Made by a program: the position numbers and the translations under genes. A model generated the notes under the pieces. The model worked only from the letters and a program-made list of their open reading frames with translations. It did not search any database and was not told the DNA's origin. A stretch of DNA of 64,000 nucleotides, taken from the NCBI RefSeq assembly GCF_015694735.1, contig NZ_JADQDP010000001.1, positions 1,116,001 through 1,180,000 on the forward strand, read 5' to 3'. The stretch's first letter is position 1. Each line of letters starts with the position of its first letter. Below, piece by piece: positions 15,491-25,664 of the stretch. This DNA is from Hymenobacter properus (lineage in GTDB: Bacteria > Bacteroidota > Bacteroidia > Cytophagales > Hymenobacteraceae).

Positions 15491-18469
15491 TTACCTCACA
15501 ATTTCCACCCAACCCTTGTAGGTGCGCTTGGTGCTGGCCGTGTCGGCAAACTCCACCTCGGCCAGGTAGAAATAGATGCCGTCGGCCACCTTATTGCCCC
15601 GGCCGCCGGCGGTGTCGCCGTTCACCGGCCCGCCACCGTCCCAGTTGATGAGCACGGGGTCGCTGGCCGTGGTGGTGTTTTCAAAAACTTTGCGCCCCCA
15701 GCGGTTGAAGGCCTGGAAGTGCACGCTGCGCACCGGCGAGTTGTTTTTGGGCCGGAACACGGCGTTCTGGTTGTCCCCGTTGGGGGTGAAGATGTTGGGC
15801 AGCGAGAAGAACAGGCAATTGTCCTGGCAGGCCACATTGCTCGTGTCGCTGGCCGTGCCGCCGTTGCCCACGGCCTGCACCGCGTAGCAGCCGCCCGAAG
15901 TAGGAAGGTTGGCGTGGATGAAGGTGGTTTGCGTGGTGGTGGTGAGCAGGGTGAAAGCGCCGGCAGTGCCTTCGCGGTAATACACGCGGTAGCTGGCCAC
16001 GTTGGCATCGCAGCCCGTGGGAGCGTTGCTCAGCGTCCAGCGCAGGCGGTTGGTATAGGTAGTGGTGGTTCCGGCCGGCTGGGGCAGGGCGGCCAGGCTG
16101 TCGCAGTTCACTGCTTGCAGGGCCAGCACCGGCGTGCAGGGCGGCGCAATCAGCTGGCGGCATTGCTCCTGGCTTTTGTTGAGCAGCGAGCTGAGGTAGC
16201 CAGCGGCGGCGTAGCGGCCCTCGGTGCGCACGTAGTAGCAATAGCTCTGGCGCGGCACCAGCGCCGAGCTATTGTCCAGGTAGGTCCCCCCGCCTGGCCC
16301 GGTCGGGGCCGTGGCAATGGGCACGAAGGTGCTGCCCGGCGTATCGACACGGCGGTAAATGGTCACGGGGCGGGCCGTGTTGTCCCAGGGCACATTGTAG
16401 GTCCAGCTCACGGTGAAAGCCGTGGGTGGGTTGTTGGCCACCACGGTGGTACGCACGCTACTGGCCGGGGCCAGGGTTTCGGTGATGCTGGGCTGGCCAC
16501 CCGTGAAGGTGCGCACAAAATCGAGCCGGTAGGTATACTGCCGGTCCATGGTATTGAGGCCGGTGTCGACATACGACGTATCGGTGAGCGAAGTGAAGGT
16601 GCGCACCGTGGTGAAGGTCGTCGGGGCCAAGCCCTCGCCGCGCGACAGCACGTAGCTGGGCGTGCCGTCAAACGCGACGCCCGTGGTGGTGCGCGGTGTG
16701 GTCCAGCGCACGGCTATCTGGCCGGCGTTGGTGCTGGTGGCTTCCACGTCCACGTTCTTGAGCTGGGCCGAGCGGCCGGCGAACGTAACGCAGGCTTCGG
16801 CCGAAGCCAGGCTGGACCCGAGCGCAGGCAGCGGGAAATCGGCGTAGATGCGGTAGCAATACGTGAGGCCACGGGCCAGCCCGCGGGCCACGCCGCTGGC
16901 GTCGAGGTTGTCATCGTTAAAGGTCGTGACGTTGGCATTTACTGAGCCAATGCGCACGTAGCCCGACGAGGGCGGGATGCCCGTTTCGCAGGGCCCCGGG
17001 CTCGGGCCCGGGCCCACCTTGCGGTAGATGTAGATGGTGCTGGCATTGGTGCAGGTGTAAGCGTCCCAATTGAGCACCGTGCGGTTCAGGCCGCCAGTGG
17101 TGGTGGCCGCGGTGGCACGCAGGTTTTGCGGCGGCGGCCCCACCACCGTGATGCGCCACACCTGCTCATCAATCAGCGGCTGGTTGGCGGGCGGCGTGGT
17201 GGTAGAGCCCGAGCCCGGCGGCGTGTCCTGGGCCTTAAACACCACCAGATAAGGCAGCCGGGCCACGTTGCTGCACTGCGTTTGCCAGGTAAAGACGCCC
17301 CGCGCCTGGGGCGGCCCCTGCGTGCTCTGCACAAAGGTGGCCGGTGGCTTGATGCCCGAGTAAGCAAACAGCGAAACCGGGGTTTGGGCCGTGCTGCCTT
17401 GCGACAGGCCATCGACGGCCGTGACTACACCCGTCACTGTCTGGCCCGCCACCACGCAGATGTCGGCCGGAATCGTCAGAGTCGGCCGCAGGTTGTTGGT
17501 CGAAACGATAATAACCTGCACGTCGCTTATTATCTCCCCTATTTCGCGCCACCCCAGGGGCGTGCGTCGGAGCTCCCGAATGCTGAAAGCAAAATTGTAT
17601 ATCCCCGCCTCGGCCGGCGCGTTCCAGGTAACCTGGCCCGTGCGGATGTCCTGCACGAAAGTGGCCGTGTCTCCCGGCACCCCGGGCGGCGACCCGTTGT
17701 AAGCTACTTGTTCCGGGCGGGTGCCCGGTGTCACAGAGGGATGGTTGGGGTAGTGGAAGTTTGGTACCGTGACGGGCACCGGGGTATTGTTCCCCGTAGC
17801 GCCCGAACAAGGCAGTCCCACGATGTCCTGGGCCAGGAGGCTCACTTTTTTGCTGGGCCGCAGGCTGTACACCAGCGAGTCGCCATCGGCATCGTAAGCA
17901 CCCGGGTTGTAAGTGAACACCTGCCTGACCGCGCCTTTGTCGACCGACGGCGACGTGATGACCGGCGACCGGTTGCCCAGCAGTTCGGGGTAGATGTAGA
18001 CGGTGGTACTAATGTAAAAAGACTGGGCACTCGAGTTGTCCATGTTCCGAACGCCCGCAATCCGGTTTTCCCCGGTGTAGCGCACCGTAAACGGCCCCAC
18101 CGAAGGATAAATGTGCTCAAACACGTACACGTTGAGCCCGGTATCGGGCACCAGCGGAATGGGCTGGCGGCCGCCCACCCGGTCGATGCCCCGGTAGCAG
18201 CTGGACGTGCCGTCCCCGAAAAAAATGGTCACTTTATCCTCGTCCACCGGGGGCTGCGTGCCAGTGGACAGCGTGGTGGTATAAAGTATCATCTTGAAGA
18301 AGACACGGCGCGGGTTGCCGGGTATCGTGGTGTCGGCTTTGGCCTGAATGAAGCCGGCGCGAATGTGGCTGGCCTGCGCCGTTTCCGGCCGCAGCCCCGC
18401 GCTCACCAGCAACAGCAGGAAGCCGGTCCATACCCAAGCCCTGGCGCGAAGTAGAAGAGATGCTATCAT
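15491..18469 (-). CDS. Large T9SS-secreted protein, gliding-type C-terminal domain
   Basis: A 992-residue secreted protein. An N-terminal signal peptide is followed by a beta-rich region (HIRAGFIQAK, YDADGDSLVYSL), then several fibronectin/Ig-like modules in the middle, and a C-terminal gliding-motility-associated domain of about 90 residues (NIFTPNGDNQNAVFRP, FNRWGRKVFEN, DGIYFYLAEVEF), the type-B sorting domain for type IX secretion in Bacteroidetes. Probably displayed on or released from the cell surface; no enzymatic motif was seen. The ATG at 18469 is chosen for the signal peptide. The next gene (18692-21622) is a full-length paralogue in tandem; their C-terminal parts are nearly identical even at base level. 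Confidence 0.85.
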   Translation of the reverse strand: MIASLLLRARAWVWTGFLLLLVSAGLRPETAQASHIRAGFIQAKADTTIPGNPRRVFFKMILYTTTLSTGTQPPVDEDKVTIFFGDGTSSCYRGIDRVGGRQPIPLVPDTGLNVYVFEHIYPSVGPFTVRYTGENRIAGVRNMDNSSAQSFYISTTVYIYPELLGNRSPVITSPSVDKGAVRQVFTYNPGAYDADGDSLVYSLRPSKKVSLLAQDIVGLPCSGATGNNTPVPVTVPNFHYPNHPSVTPGTRPEQVAYNGSPPGVPGDTATFVQDIRTGQVTWNAPAEAGIYNFAFSIRELRRTPLGWREIGEIISDVQVIIVSTNNLRPTLTIPADICVVAGQTVTGVVTAVDGLSQGSTAQTPVSLFAYSGIKPPATFVQSTQGPPQARGVFTWQTQCSNVARLPYLVVFKAQDTPPGSGSTTTPPANQPLIDEQVWRITVVGPPPQNLRATAATTTGGLNRTVLNWDAYTCTNASTIYIYRKVGPGPSPGPCETGIPPSSGYVRIGSVNANVTTFNDDNLDASGVARGLARGLTYCYRIYADFPLPALGSSLASAEACVTFAGRSAQLKNVDVEATSTNAGQIAVRWTTPRTTTGVAFDGTPSYVLSRGEGLAPTTFTTVRTFTSLTDTSYVDTGLNTMDRQYTYRLDFVRTFTGGQPSITETLAPASSVRTTVVANNPPTAFTVSWTYNVPWDNTARPVTIYRRVDTPGSTFVPIATAPTGPGGGTYLDNSSALVPRQSYCYYVRTEGRYAAAGYLSSLLNKSQEQCRQLIAPPCTPVLALQAVNCDSLAALPQPAGTTTTYTNRLRWTLSNAPTGCDANVASYRVYYREGTAGAFTLLTTTTQTTFIHANLPTSGGCYAVQAVGNGGTASDTSNVACQDNCLFFSLPNIFTPNGDNQNAVFRPKNNSPVRSVHFQAFNRWGRKVFENTTTASDPVLINWDGGGPVNGDTAGGRGNKVADGIYFYLAEVEFADTASTKRTYKGWVEIVR

Positions 18470-18626
18470 AAGACTATTGGAAAACGAAACCCAGAACAAA
18501 CGCTGCCCACCCTCCGCCGCCCCCGGCCCCGACCAGCAACCCTGCCGAACGCCTGAGGTTTAAAAGCAAGTACGGCAAACGGTGCCGTTTTCTTACCGGC
18601 CCTTCTTGCCCACACAAATTAAGCCG

Positions 18627-18656
18627 AAAAGGCCGCCCTTTGCAGGACGGCCTTTT
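18627..18656 (-). terminator. Terminator between the two CHU_C paralogues
   Basis: A nine-base stem AAAAGGCCG with CGGCCTTTT, with T-rich flanks on both strands, just after the stop of the 18692-21622 gene. Confidence 0.65.
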
Positions 18657-18691
18657 CTTTTTTGCCAAACAGGGCGGGCTGGCCGCGCGGG

Positions 18692-21622
18692 CTATCGGAC
18701 AATTTCCACCCAGCCCTTGTAAGTGCGCTTCGTGTTGTTGAAGTCGGCAAACTCCACTTCGGCCAGGTAGAAGTACACGCCGTCGGCAGATTTCTTGCCC
18801 GGGCCCGCCGCAGACTCGCCCACGGGGCCGCCGCCGTCCCAATTGATGAGCACGGGGTCGTTGGCCGTGGTAGTATTTTCGAATACTTTCACGCCCCAGC
18901 GGTTGAATGCCTGGAAGTGCACGCTGCGCACCGGCGAGTTGTTTTTGGGCCGAAACACCGCGTTCTGGTTGTCGCCGTTGGGCGTGAAAATGTTGGGCAA
19001 CACAAAGAACAAGCAGTTGTCCTGGCAGGCCACGTTGCTCGTGTCGCTCAGCACGCCGCCGTTGCCCACGGCCTGCACCGCGTAGCACCCGCCATTAAAC
19101 GCCAGGTCGCTGTGTACGTAGCTGGGCTGCGTGGTGGTGCCCAGGAAGGTGAACGCGCCCGTGGGTGTGGGCCGGTAATACACGCGGTAGCCGGTCACGT
19201 TGGCGTCGCAGCCAGTGGGCGAGTCGCTCAGCGTCCAGCTCAGGCGGTTGGTATACCGGTCGTTGGGCGTGGGGTACTGCGGGCGGGCCGCCAGCTCTTC
19301 GCAGTTGGTGGGGTCCAGCGTAAGCTTGGGCGTGCACGGGGGGCTACGCAGTTCCAGGCAGCGCACCTGGCTGCGGTTTTGCAGCGAGTTCAGGTAGGCA
19401 ATGCCGGGGTATTGGCCGTCGGTCTGCACGTAATAGCAGTAGGTCTGGCCTTTCACCAGCGTGGGGTCGCTGTCGGTGTAGGTGCCGCCGGTATTGGTAG
19501 TGGGGGCCGTGCCAATGCGCACAAAGGCCCCGCTGCTGCCCGTGCGGCGGAAGACGATGGCCGGGCGGGATGCATTGTCCCAAGGCACATTATACGTCCA
19601 GCTTACCCGCACGGCCGTGGCCGCGGCGGTGGCCGGCGCGGCGCTGGTGCGCACGCTGCTGGCCGTGGGCGAAGCCTCCCGAACGGGTGGGCGCGAGTCG
19701 CCAGCCGGGAAGGTGCGCACAAACTCCAGCTTATAAGTGTACTGCAGGTCCTGCGTATTCAGCTGCGTGTCGGTGTAGCAGGTGTCGGCCAGCGAGCTAA
19801 GCGTAGCAATGGGCGTGAACGTGCCCGGATTCAGCCCCTCGCCGCGCGAGAGCACGTAGCTGGGCGTGCCGTCGAAGGTGCCGCCACCGGCCGGGCGTGG
19901 GCGCGTCCAGCACACCTGCATTTGCCCGGTGGTCGTGCTGGTATTCTCCACGTCTACTTTCACGAGGCGGGCCGCATTGCCCTGAAACGACACGCAGGCC
20001 TCCTGCGAGGCGATGCTGGCCCCGCCGGCCGGCAGCGGGAACTCGGCGTAGATGCGGTAGCAGTACGTCTGGCCACGGTCGAGGCCCTGCGCCACGCCGC
20101 TGGCGTCCAGGTTGGAATCGGTGAACGTGGTAGCCGAAGCCGCCACTGTGCCAATGCGCGTGTAACCGGCCGAAGCAGGAATGCCCGTGTCGCAGGGTCC
20201 TGGCACAAAGCTCGATGAATTCACCTTGCGGTAGATGTAAATCTGCGAGGCGTTGGTGCAGATGTAGGGGCTCCACGTGAGCACGGCGCTAGTCAAAGCA
20301 CCAGTGGCGGGGGTGGCGCGCAGGTTTTGGGGCGGCGGGCCCACCACCCTGATGCGCCAGGGCTTCTCGTCGATGAGCGGCGGTGCCGGCGCGGCCGGCG
20401 AATCCTGCGCTTTAAACACGACTAGGTAAGGCAGCTGCGCCACATTGCTGCAATCGGTTTGCCAGGTGAAGGTGCCCTGGGCCTGCGGCGGCCCGGTTTG
20501 CGTCTGCCGGAATGTGGCCGGCGGAATGATGCCCGAGTAAGCAAACAGCGAAATGGGGGTTTGCTGCGCGCCGCCCGTGGCATCGTCCACGGCCGTCACG
20601 GTGCCCGTCACGGTTTGCCCGGCCACCACGCAAATGTCGGCCGGCACGGTGATGGTGGGCCGCAGGTTGTTGCTGGCCGTCACAATAATCTGCATGTCGC
20701 GGATTACCAGGCCAATCCGGCGCCGGCCCAGCGGCGTGCGGCGCCATTCTTCCACTTCAAAGGCTACGTTGTAGAAGCCCAGGGCGGCGGGCGCGTTCCA
20801 GGTAATCTGCCCGGTAATTGCGTCCTGCACAAAGATGGCGGGGTCGCCCACCACCCCCGGAGGCAAGCCCCCGTAGGCTACTTGGGTCGGCGTCGCCCCA
20901 GTGATGCTCGGGCTGTTGGGGTAGCGGAAGTTGTCTACCGGCACGGCAACCGGATTGTTGTTGCCCGTACCAGCGCAGGGCGGCCCCTGCGTGCCGGTGA
21001 TACCTAGCGGCACCTTCTGGCTGGAACGCAGGTGGAATGCCAGCGAATCGCCGTCGGCGTCGTAGGCCGCCGGGTTGTGCAGGTATACCTGGCGCAGGGC
21101 GGCTTTGTCGACGGCCGGCGCCGTGAGAATGGGCGAATGGTTGCGGCCTAGCGCCGGGTCAATGGTAATGGTGGTGCTGATGTAGAAATTCGTATTCACC
21201 GAATTATCCATGTTCAGCACGCCCGCGTTGCGGTTCTCGCCAATGTAGCTCACCGTGAAGCTGCCCGACGACGGGTAGGTGTGCTCGAAATAATAAATGT
21301 TGACGCTGGTATCGGTGTTGCCGGGAATGGCGCGCTTCAAAGAGCGCGGGATGCCCTGGCCGCAGCTCGAAGTGCCGTCGCCGTAGAAAACGGTGGCGAA
21401 GTCGGCCGGCACAGTTGAGCTGTTGTCTGTGTACAGCACCAGCTTGAAAAAGACCCGCCGGGGGTTGTTGGTCACCGTATCGGGCTTGGCCTGAATGTCG
21501 CCGGCGCGAATGTGGGTGGCCCAGGCCGATTCCGGGCGCAAACCCAGCCCCGCAGCCATAACGGTAAGCAGCAGCGCCAACCGCGCCCACGCCCCTACCC
21601 GAAGTGGAGAAAACTGTATCAT
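18692..21622 (-). CDS. Large T9SS-secreted protein, paralogue of the next gene
   Basis: A 976-residue secreted protein with the same architecture as its neighbour at 15491-18469: signal peptide, N-terminal THIRAGDIQAK, FYGDGTSSC and YDADGDSLAFHL, a PADICVVAGQTVTG strand, fibronectin-like repeats, and a gliding-motility-associated C-terminal domain (LPNIFTPNGDNQNAVFRP to the final TYKGWVEIVR). It is expected to be exported by the type IX system. The ATG at 21622 starts the signal peptide directly. Function unknown; an adhesin or surface-scaffold role is inferred from the repeated beta domains. The two genes clearly arose by tandem duplication, and each has its own terminator. Confidence 0.86.
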   Translation of the reverse strand: MIQFSPLRVGAWARLALLLTVMAAGLGLRPESAWATHIRAGDIQAKPDTVTNNPRRVFFKLVLYTDNSSTVPADFATVFYGDGTSSCGQGIPRSLKRAIPGNTDTSVNIYYFEHTYPSSGSFTVSYIGENRNAGVLNMDNSVNTNFYISTTITIDPALGRNHSPILTAPAVDKAALRQVYLHNPAAYDADGDSLAFHLRSSQKVPLGITGTQGPPCAGTGNNNPVAVPVDNFRYPNSPSITGATPTQVAYGGLPPGVVGDPAIFVQDAITGQITWNAPAALGFYNVAFEVEEWRRTPLGRRRIGLVIRDMQIIVTASNNLRPTITVPADICVVAGQTVTGTVTAVDDATGGAQQTPISLFAYSGIIPPATFRQTQTGPPQAQGTFTWQTDCSNVAQLPYLVVFKAQDSPAAPAPPLIDEKPWRIRVVGPPPQNLRATPATGALTSAVLTWSPYICTNASQIYIYRKVNSSSFVPGPCDTGIPASAGYTRIGTVAASATTFTDSNLDASGVAQGLDRGQTYCYRIYAEFPLPAGGASIASQEACVSFQGNAARLVKVDVENTSTTTGQMQVCWTRPRPAGGGTFDGTPSYVLSRGEGLNPGTFTPIATLSSLADTCYTDTQLNTQDLQYTYKLEFVRTFPAGDSRPPVREASPTASSVRTSAAPATAAATAVRVSWTYNVPWDNASRPAIVFRRTGSSGAFVRIGTAPTTNTGGTYTDSDPTLVKGQTYCYYVQTDGQYPGIAYLNSLQNRSQVRCLELRSPPCTPKLTLDPTNCEELAARPQYPTPNDRYTNRLSWTLSDSPTGCDANVTGYRVYYRPTPTGAFTFLGTTTQPSYVHSDLAFNGGCYAVQAVGNGGVLSDTSNVACQDNCLFFVLPNIFTPNGDNQNAVFRPKNNSPVRSVHFQAFNRWGVKVFENTTTANDPVLINWDGGGPVGESAAGPGKKSADGVYFYLAEVEFADFNNTKRTYKGWVEIVR

Positions 21623-21838
21623 ACTGATTGTTTTACGAAATATACCCTTCGGGTGCTTGCCCGGCTGCAGCCGCCCCGCTGCAAGCCACAGTCAAGTTAC
21701 GGAAAATGTTGAGCCGCACCCGTGCGTGTGTTAACGATGCCGGCTCAGGATAGATTCACCACGCTCGGCAATGTTTATTCGATAGGCGTCTGCGCACAAG
21801 TAAACCGCTCGTCCGTTGCCCGGTTAGCCAGTGGGGGC

Positions 21839-21846
21839 TACCTTTG
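21839..21846 (+). promoter_or_regulatory. -7 box TACCTTTG of the sdhCAB operon
   Basis: A perfect TAnnTTTG match with a TTG at 21816-21818, 20 bases upstream, as expected for the Bacteroidetes -33 element. It leaves a leader of about 40 bases before sdhC. The remainder of the 268-bp gap back to 21623 shows nothing else recognisable. Confidence 0.6.
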
Positions 21847-21890
21847 AGCCCTCAAAACACACCCTCCCACGTTCCAAGTTTGGCTACTTT

Positions 21891-22649
21891 ATGAGTTGGA
21901 TAACCAAAACATTCACCAGCAGCATCGGCCGGAAAATTATCATGTCCCTCACGGGCCTGTTTCTGTGCACCTTTCTGGTGGTTCACCTCATTGGCAACCT
22001 GCAGCTCTTTAAGCACGACGGGGGCGCAGCCTTCAACACCTACTCCCATTTCATGGGCACCAACCCCATCATCCGCACCATCGAATGGGGCCTGGTGCTG
22101 GGTTTCGGTTTCCACATCTACGAAGCCCTGATGCTGACGCGCCGCAACAAAGCCGCCCGCGGCAGCCAAGGCTACGTGAGCAACCACTCCGAGCAGAACT
22201 CGGAATGGACCTCGCGCAACATGGGCATCCTGGGCACCATCATCCTGATTTTCCTGCTGGTGCACCTCTACAACTTCTTCTGGCGTGCCCGCTTTGCCGG
22301 CGACCTGCCCCGCATGGGCGGCGCCGACCCGCTGACCCGCGACTACGATAACCTGTACCTGGCTGTGGTGTCGTCGTTCCACATCTGGTGGTACGTGCTG
22401 CTCTACGTGGCCGCCCAAATCAGCCTTGGCTACCACCTGTGGCACGGCTTCCGCTCGGGCTTCCAAACCCTGGGCCTGAACCACCGCAAGTACACGCCCA
22501 TCATCAAGTACGTGGGCTATGCCTTCGCCGTGGTGGTGTCGGCCGGTTTTGCGTCCATGCCGCTTTACTTCTTCCTGTTCACGAATGCCGATGGCGAGCT
22601 GGCGGCCAATGCCCCGGCCCTGCTGCAATCCGTGGCAGCTGCTTTCTAA
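21891..22649 (+). CDS. sdhC: Succinate dehydrogenase cytochrome b subunit
   Basis: A 252-residue membrane subunit with five predicted helices and conserved helix histidines (for example LVVHLIGNLQLF, FGFHIYEAL, LVHLYNFFW, SFHIWWYVLLY, LGYHLWHGF), matching the single-polypeptide di-heme cytochrome b558 type found in Bacteroidetes and Bacillus. It anchors SdhA and SdhB and passes electrons to menaquinone. ATG 21891 is used; the open frame upstream to 21831 overlaps the promoter box. First gene of sdhCAB; the 108-base gap to sdhA contains nested stem-loops. Confidence 0.95.
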   Translation: MSWITKTFTSSIGRKIIMSLTGLFLCTFLVVHLIGNLQLFKHDGGAAFNTYSHFMGTNPIIRTIEWGLVLGFGFHIYEALMLTRRNKAARGSQGYVSNHSEQNSEWTSRNMGILGTIILIFLLVHLYNFFWRARFAGDLPRMGGADPLTRDYDNLYLAVVSSFHIWWYVLLYVAAQISLGYHLWHGFRSGFQTLGLNHRKYTPIIKYVGYAFAVVVSAGFASMPLYFFLFTNADGELAANAPALLQSVAAAF

Positions 22650-22657
22650 CTTTCGTG

Positions 22658-22726
22658 GTTGGTTGCTGGTTATTTGTTGCCGGTTTGTGGCAACAGCCTA
22701 GCGTGCGCTAACAACTGACAACCAAC
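22658..22726 (+). other. Nested stem-loops in the sdhC-sdhA gap
   Basis: GTTGGTTG (22658-22665) pairs with CAACCAAC (22719-22726), enclosing a perfect 7-bp hairpin TGTTGCC/GGCAACA at 22675-22695. It starts eight bases after the sdhC stop and may affect mRNA processing or sdhA translation (inference). Confidence 0.45.
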
Positions 22727-22757
22727 AACTGAATAACTAACCTCACTCCGTCTTGCT

Positions 22758-24692
22758 ATGCAGTTGGATTCCAAAATTCCCGAAGGTCCTCTCGCCGAAA
22801 AGTGGGAGAAGCACAAGTTCAACGTTAAGCTCGTAAACCCTGCCAACAAGCGGAAATACGACGTGATTGTGGTGGGCACCGGCCTGGCCGGTGGCGCCGC
22901 CGCCGCCTCGCTTGCCGAGCTCGGCTACAACGTGAAGGCCTTCACCTACCACGACTCGCCCCGTCGCGCGCACTCCATCGCCGCACAGGGCGGCATCAAC
23001 GCCGCTAAAAACTACCAGAACGACGGCGACTCCGTGTTCCGCCTGTTCTATGACACCATCAAGGGCGGCGACTACCGTGCCCGCGAAGCGAACGTGTACC
23101 GCCTGGCCCAGGTATCGGTAAATATCATCGACCAGTGCGTGGCACAGGGCGTGCCCTTTGCCCGCGAATACGGCGGCCTGCTGGCCAACCGTTCCTTCGG
23201 TGGTGCCCAGGTAAGCCGCACGTTCTACGCCCGCGGCCAAACCGGGCAGCAGCTGCTGCTGGGCGCCTACTCGGCCCTGAGCCGCCAGATTGCCTACGGC
23301 AAGGTGAAGATGTACACCCGCTCGGAAATGCTCGACGTGGTGGTGATTGATGGCCAGGCCCGCGGCATTGTGACGCGCAACCTGATTACCGGTGAGATTG
23401 AAACGCACGCGGCCCACGCCGTGGTGCTGGCCACCGGCGGCTACGGCAACGTGTTCTACCTGAGCACCAATGCCAAGTACTGCAACGTGACGGCCGCCTG
23501 GCGCGCCCACAAAAAAGGCGCCTACTTCGCCAACCCTTGCTTCACCCAGATTCACCCCACCTGCATCCCGGTATCGGGCGACTACCAGTCGAAGCTCACG
23601 CTGATGTCGGAATCGCTCCGCAACGACGGCCGCGTGTGGGTGCCCAAAACGGTGGAAATGGCTGAGCGCGTGCGCCAGGGCCAAATTAAGCCGCAGGACA
23701 TCCCTGAGGATGACCGGGACTACTTCTTGGAGCGCAAGTACCCCGCTTTCGGCAACCTTGTGCCGCGCGACGTGGCTTCGCGCAACGCCAAGATGATGTG
23801 CGACGAAGGCCGCGGCGTGGGCAGCACTGGCCTGGCCGTGTACCTCGATTTTTCGGACATCATCAAGCGCACAGGCGCCGAGGCGGTGAGCCAGAAGTAC
23901 GGCAACCTGTTTGCCATGTACGAGAAAATCACCGACGAAGACCCGTACAAGCAGCCCATGCGCATTTACCCGGCGGTGCACTACACCATGGGCGGCCTGT
24001 GGGTGGACTACAACCTGCAAACCACCGTGCCCGGCCTTTACGCTACGGGCGAGTGCAACTTCTCCGACCACGGCGCCAACCGCCTCGGTGCCTCGGCCCT
24101 GATGCAGGGCCTGGCCGACGGCTACTTCGTGATTCCCTATACCATTGGCGACTACCTGGCCCAGACGCCGCCCAAGCCGGTAGACACCAACCACCCGGCC
24201 TTTGCCGAGTCGAAAGCCTACGTGCAAGCCCGCGCCGAGCAGCTGCTCAGCATCAACGGCAGCCGCACGCCGGATGACTTCCACAAGGCCCTGGGCCACA
24301 TCATGTGGGAATACTGCGGCATGGCCCGCACTGCTGAAGGTCTGAAAAAGGCCAAAGGCATGATTCAGCAGCTCCGCAAGGAGTTCTGGCAGGACGTGAA
24401 AGTGGTGGGCTCGGGCGAGGAAATGAACCAGGCGTTGGAGAAAGCCGGCCGCGTGGCCGACTTCCTGGAGCTGGGCGAACTGATGGTTGACGACGCCTAC
24501 AACCGCAACGAGAGCTGCGGCGGCCACTTCCGTGAGGAGTACCAGACGCCTGAGGGCGAGGCCCTGCGCGACGACGAAAACTACGCCTATGTGGCCGCTT
24601 GGGAGTATCAGGGCGATAACCAGCCCGAAAAGCTCAACAAGGAAGCCCTGACGTTCGAAAACGTGAAGCTGACCCAGCGCAGCTACAAGTAA
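22758..24692 (+). CDS. sdhA: Succinate dehydrogenase flavoprotein subunit
   Basis: A 644-residue flavoprotein that oxidises succinate to fumarate in the TCA cycle. Seen: the FAD-binding Rossmann motif [19 protein letters not shown] at about 40-58, the covalent-FAD region [29 protein letters not shown] with an active-site His, and [15 protein letters not shown] followed by [16 protein letters not shown]. The long form is the one that pairs with a b558-type SdhC. Second gene of sdhCAB; its stop is five bases before repeat element 3. Confidence 0.97.
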   Translation: MQLDSKIPEGPLAEKWEKHKFNVKLVNPANKRKYDVIVVGTGLAGGAAAASLAELGYNVKAFTYHDSPRRAHSIAAQGGINAAKNYQNDGDSVFRLFYDTIKGGDYRAREANVYRLAQVSVNIIDQCVAQGVPFAREYGGLLANRSFGGAQVSRTFYARGQTGQQLLLGAYSALSRQIAYGKVKMYTRSEMLDVVVIDGQARGIVTRNLITGEIETHAAHAVVLATGGYGNVFYLSTNAKYCNVTAAWRAHKKGAYFANPCFTQIHPTCIPVSGDYQSKLTLMSESLRNDGRVWVPKTVEMAERVRQGQIKPQDIPEDDRDYFLERKYPAFGNLVPRDVASRNAKMMCDEGRGVGSTGLAVYLDFSDIIKRTGAEAVSQKYGNLFAMYEKITDEDPYKQPMRIYPAVHYTMGGLWVDYNLQTTVPGLYATGECNFSDHGANRLGASALMQGLADGYFVIPYTIGDYLAQTPPKPVDTNHPAFAESKAYVQARAEQLLSINGSRTPDDFHKALGHIMWEYCGMARTAEGLKKAKGMIQQLRKEFWQDVKVVGSGEEMNQALEKAGRVADFLELGELMVDDAYNRNESCGGHFREEYQTPEGEALRDDENYAYVAAWEYQGDNQPEKLNKEALTFENVKLTQRSYK

Positions 24693-24697
24693 TAACC

Positions 24698-24802
24698 TGT
24701 CATCCTGAGCGCAGCGAAGGACCTTATCACGTGCGCATCAATTAAGTTACTAACCCAACGAGTACCAGCGTGATAAGGTCCTTCGCTGCGCTCAGGATGA
24801 CA
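24698..24802. repeat. REP-like inverted repeat element 3, inside sdhCAB
   Basis: Two perfect 34-base arms (24698-24731, 24769-24802) around a 37-base loop, lying between the sdhA stop and 16 bases before the sdhB ATG. Each arm holds TCCT/AGGA around GAGCGCAGCGA. It would form a very stable hairpin in the operon mRNA. Confidence 0.95.
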
Positions 24803-24818
24803 AACGATAAATAGAAAA

Positions 24819-25604
24819 ATGGCCGGTTCCAACCCCAACGCTAAACCGATGAACCTGACCCTGAAAGTGTGGCGGCAGCCCAACCGCCAGGCTCAAGGGA
24901 AAATTGTGGAATACCAAGTGAAGGACATTTCGCCCGATATGTCGTTCCTGGAAATGCTGGACGTGCTGAACGAAGACCTGCTGCACGCCGGCCAAGACCC
25001 GGTGGCCTTCGACCACGACTGCCGCGAGGGCATCTGCGGCTCGTGCGACTTGTTCATCAACGGCCGCTCGCACGGCCCGGAGAAGGGCACCACCACCTGC
25101 CAGCTGCACATGCGCAAGTTCTCGGATGGCGACACCATCACCATCGAGCCCTGGCGCGCCAACGCCTTCCCGGTGAACAAAGACCTGAGCGTGGACCGCT
25201 CGGCCTTCGACCGCATCATTCAGGCCGGCGGCTACGTGAGCGTGAACACCGGCGGCGCCCCTGACGGCAACGAAATTCCGGTGCCGAAGGAAATTGCCGA
25301 CCGCGCCTTCGAGGCGGCTACCTGCATTGGCTGCGGCGCCTGCGTGGCGGCTTGCAAAAATGCCTCGGCCATGCTGTTCGTATCGGCCAAGGTGTCGCAG
25401 CTGGCGCTGTTGCCCCAGGGCCAGGTGGAGCGCAAAACCCGTGTCGAAAACATGGTGGCCCAGATGGACAAGGAGGGCTTCGGCGCCTGCACCAACATTG
25501 GTTCCTGCGCGGCCGAGTGCCCGGTGGGCATCTCGCTGGAGAACATTGCCATCCTGAACCGCGAGTTCCTGGCAGCCAAGGCTGCTTCGAACAACCTAGC
25601 TTAA
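24819..25604 (+). CDS. sdhB: Succinate dehydrogenase iron-sulfur subunit
   Basis: A 261-residue electron-transfer subunit. The N-terminal plant-type ferredoxin domain has the [2Fe-2S] ligands in [12 protein letters not shown] and a fourth Cys in TTTCQLHM; the C-terminal domain has [13 protein letters not shown] and [14 protein letters not shown] for the [4Fe-4S] and [3Fe-4S] clusters. It passes electrons from SdhA to SdhC. The start at 24819 is close to the repeat element, so translation initiation may be affected by it. A strong terminator follows at 25625-25656. Confidence 0.97.
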   Translation: MAGSNPNAKPMNLTLKVWRQPNRQAQGKIVEYQVKDISPDMSFLEMLDVLNEDLLHAGQDPVAFDHDCREGICGSCDLFINGRSHGPEKGTTTCQLHMRKFSDGDTITIEPWRANAFPVNKDLSVDRSAFDRIIQAGGYVSVNTGGAPDGNEIPVPKEIADRAFEAATCIGCGACVAACKNASAMLFVSAKVSQLALLPQGQVERKTRVENMVAQMDKEGFGACTNIGSCAAECPVGISLENIAILNREFLAAKAASNNLA

Positions 25605-25624
25605 TTGTTAAGACACTTTCTACG

Positions 25625-25656
25625 AAAAGCGCGGCGTCCATTCGCCGCGCTTTTTT
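25625..25656 (+). terminator. Terminator of sdhCAB
   Basis: A stem of AAAAGCGCGGCG with CGCCGCGCTTTT followed by a T-run, about 20 bases after sdhB and just before the DUF3817 start. Confidence 0.85.
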
Positions 25657-25664
25657 GTTTTTGA

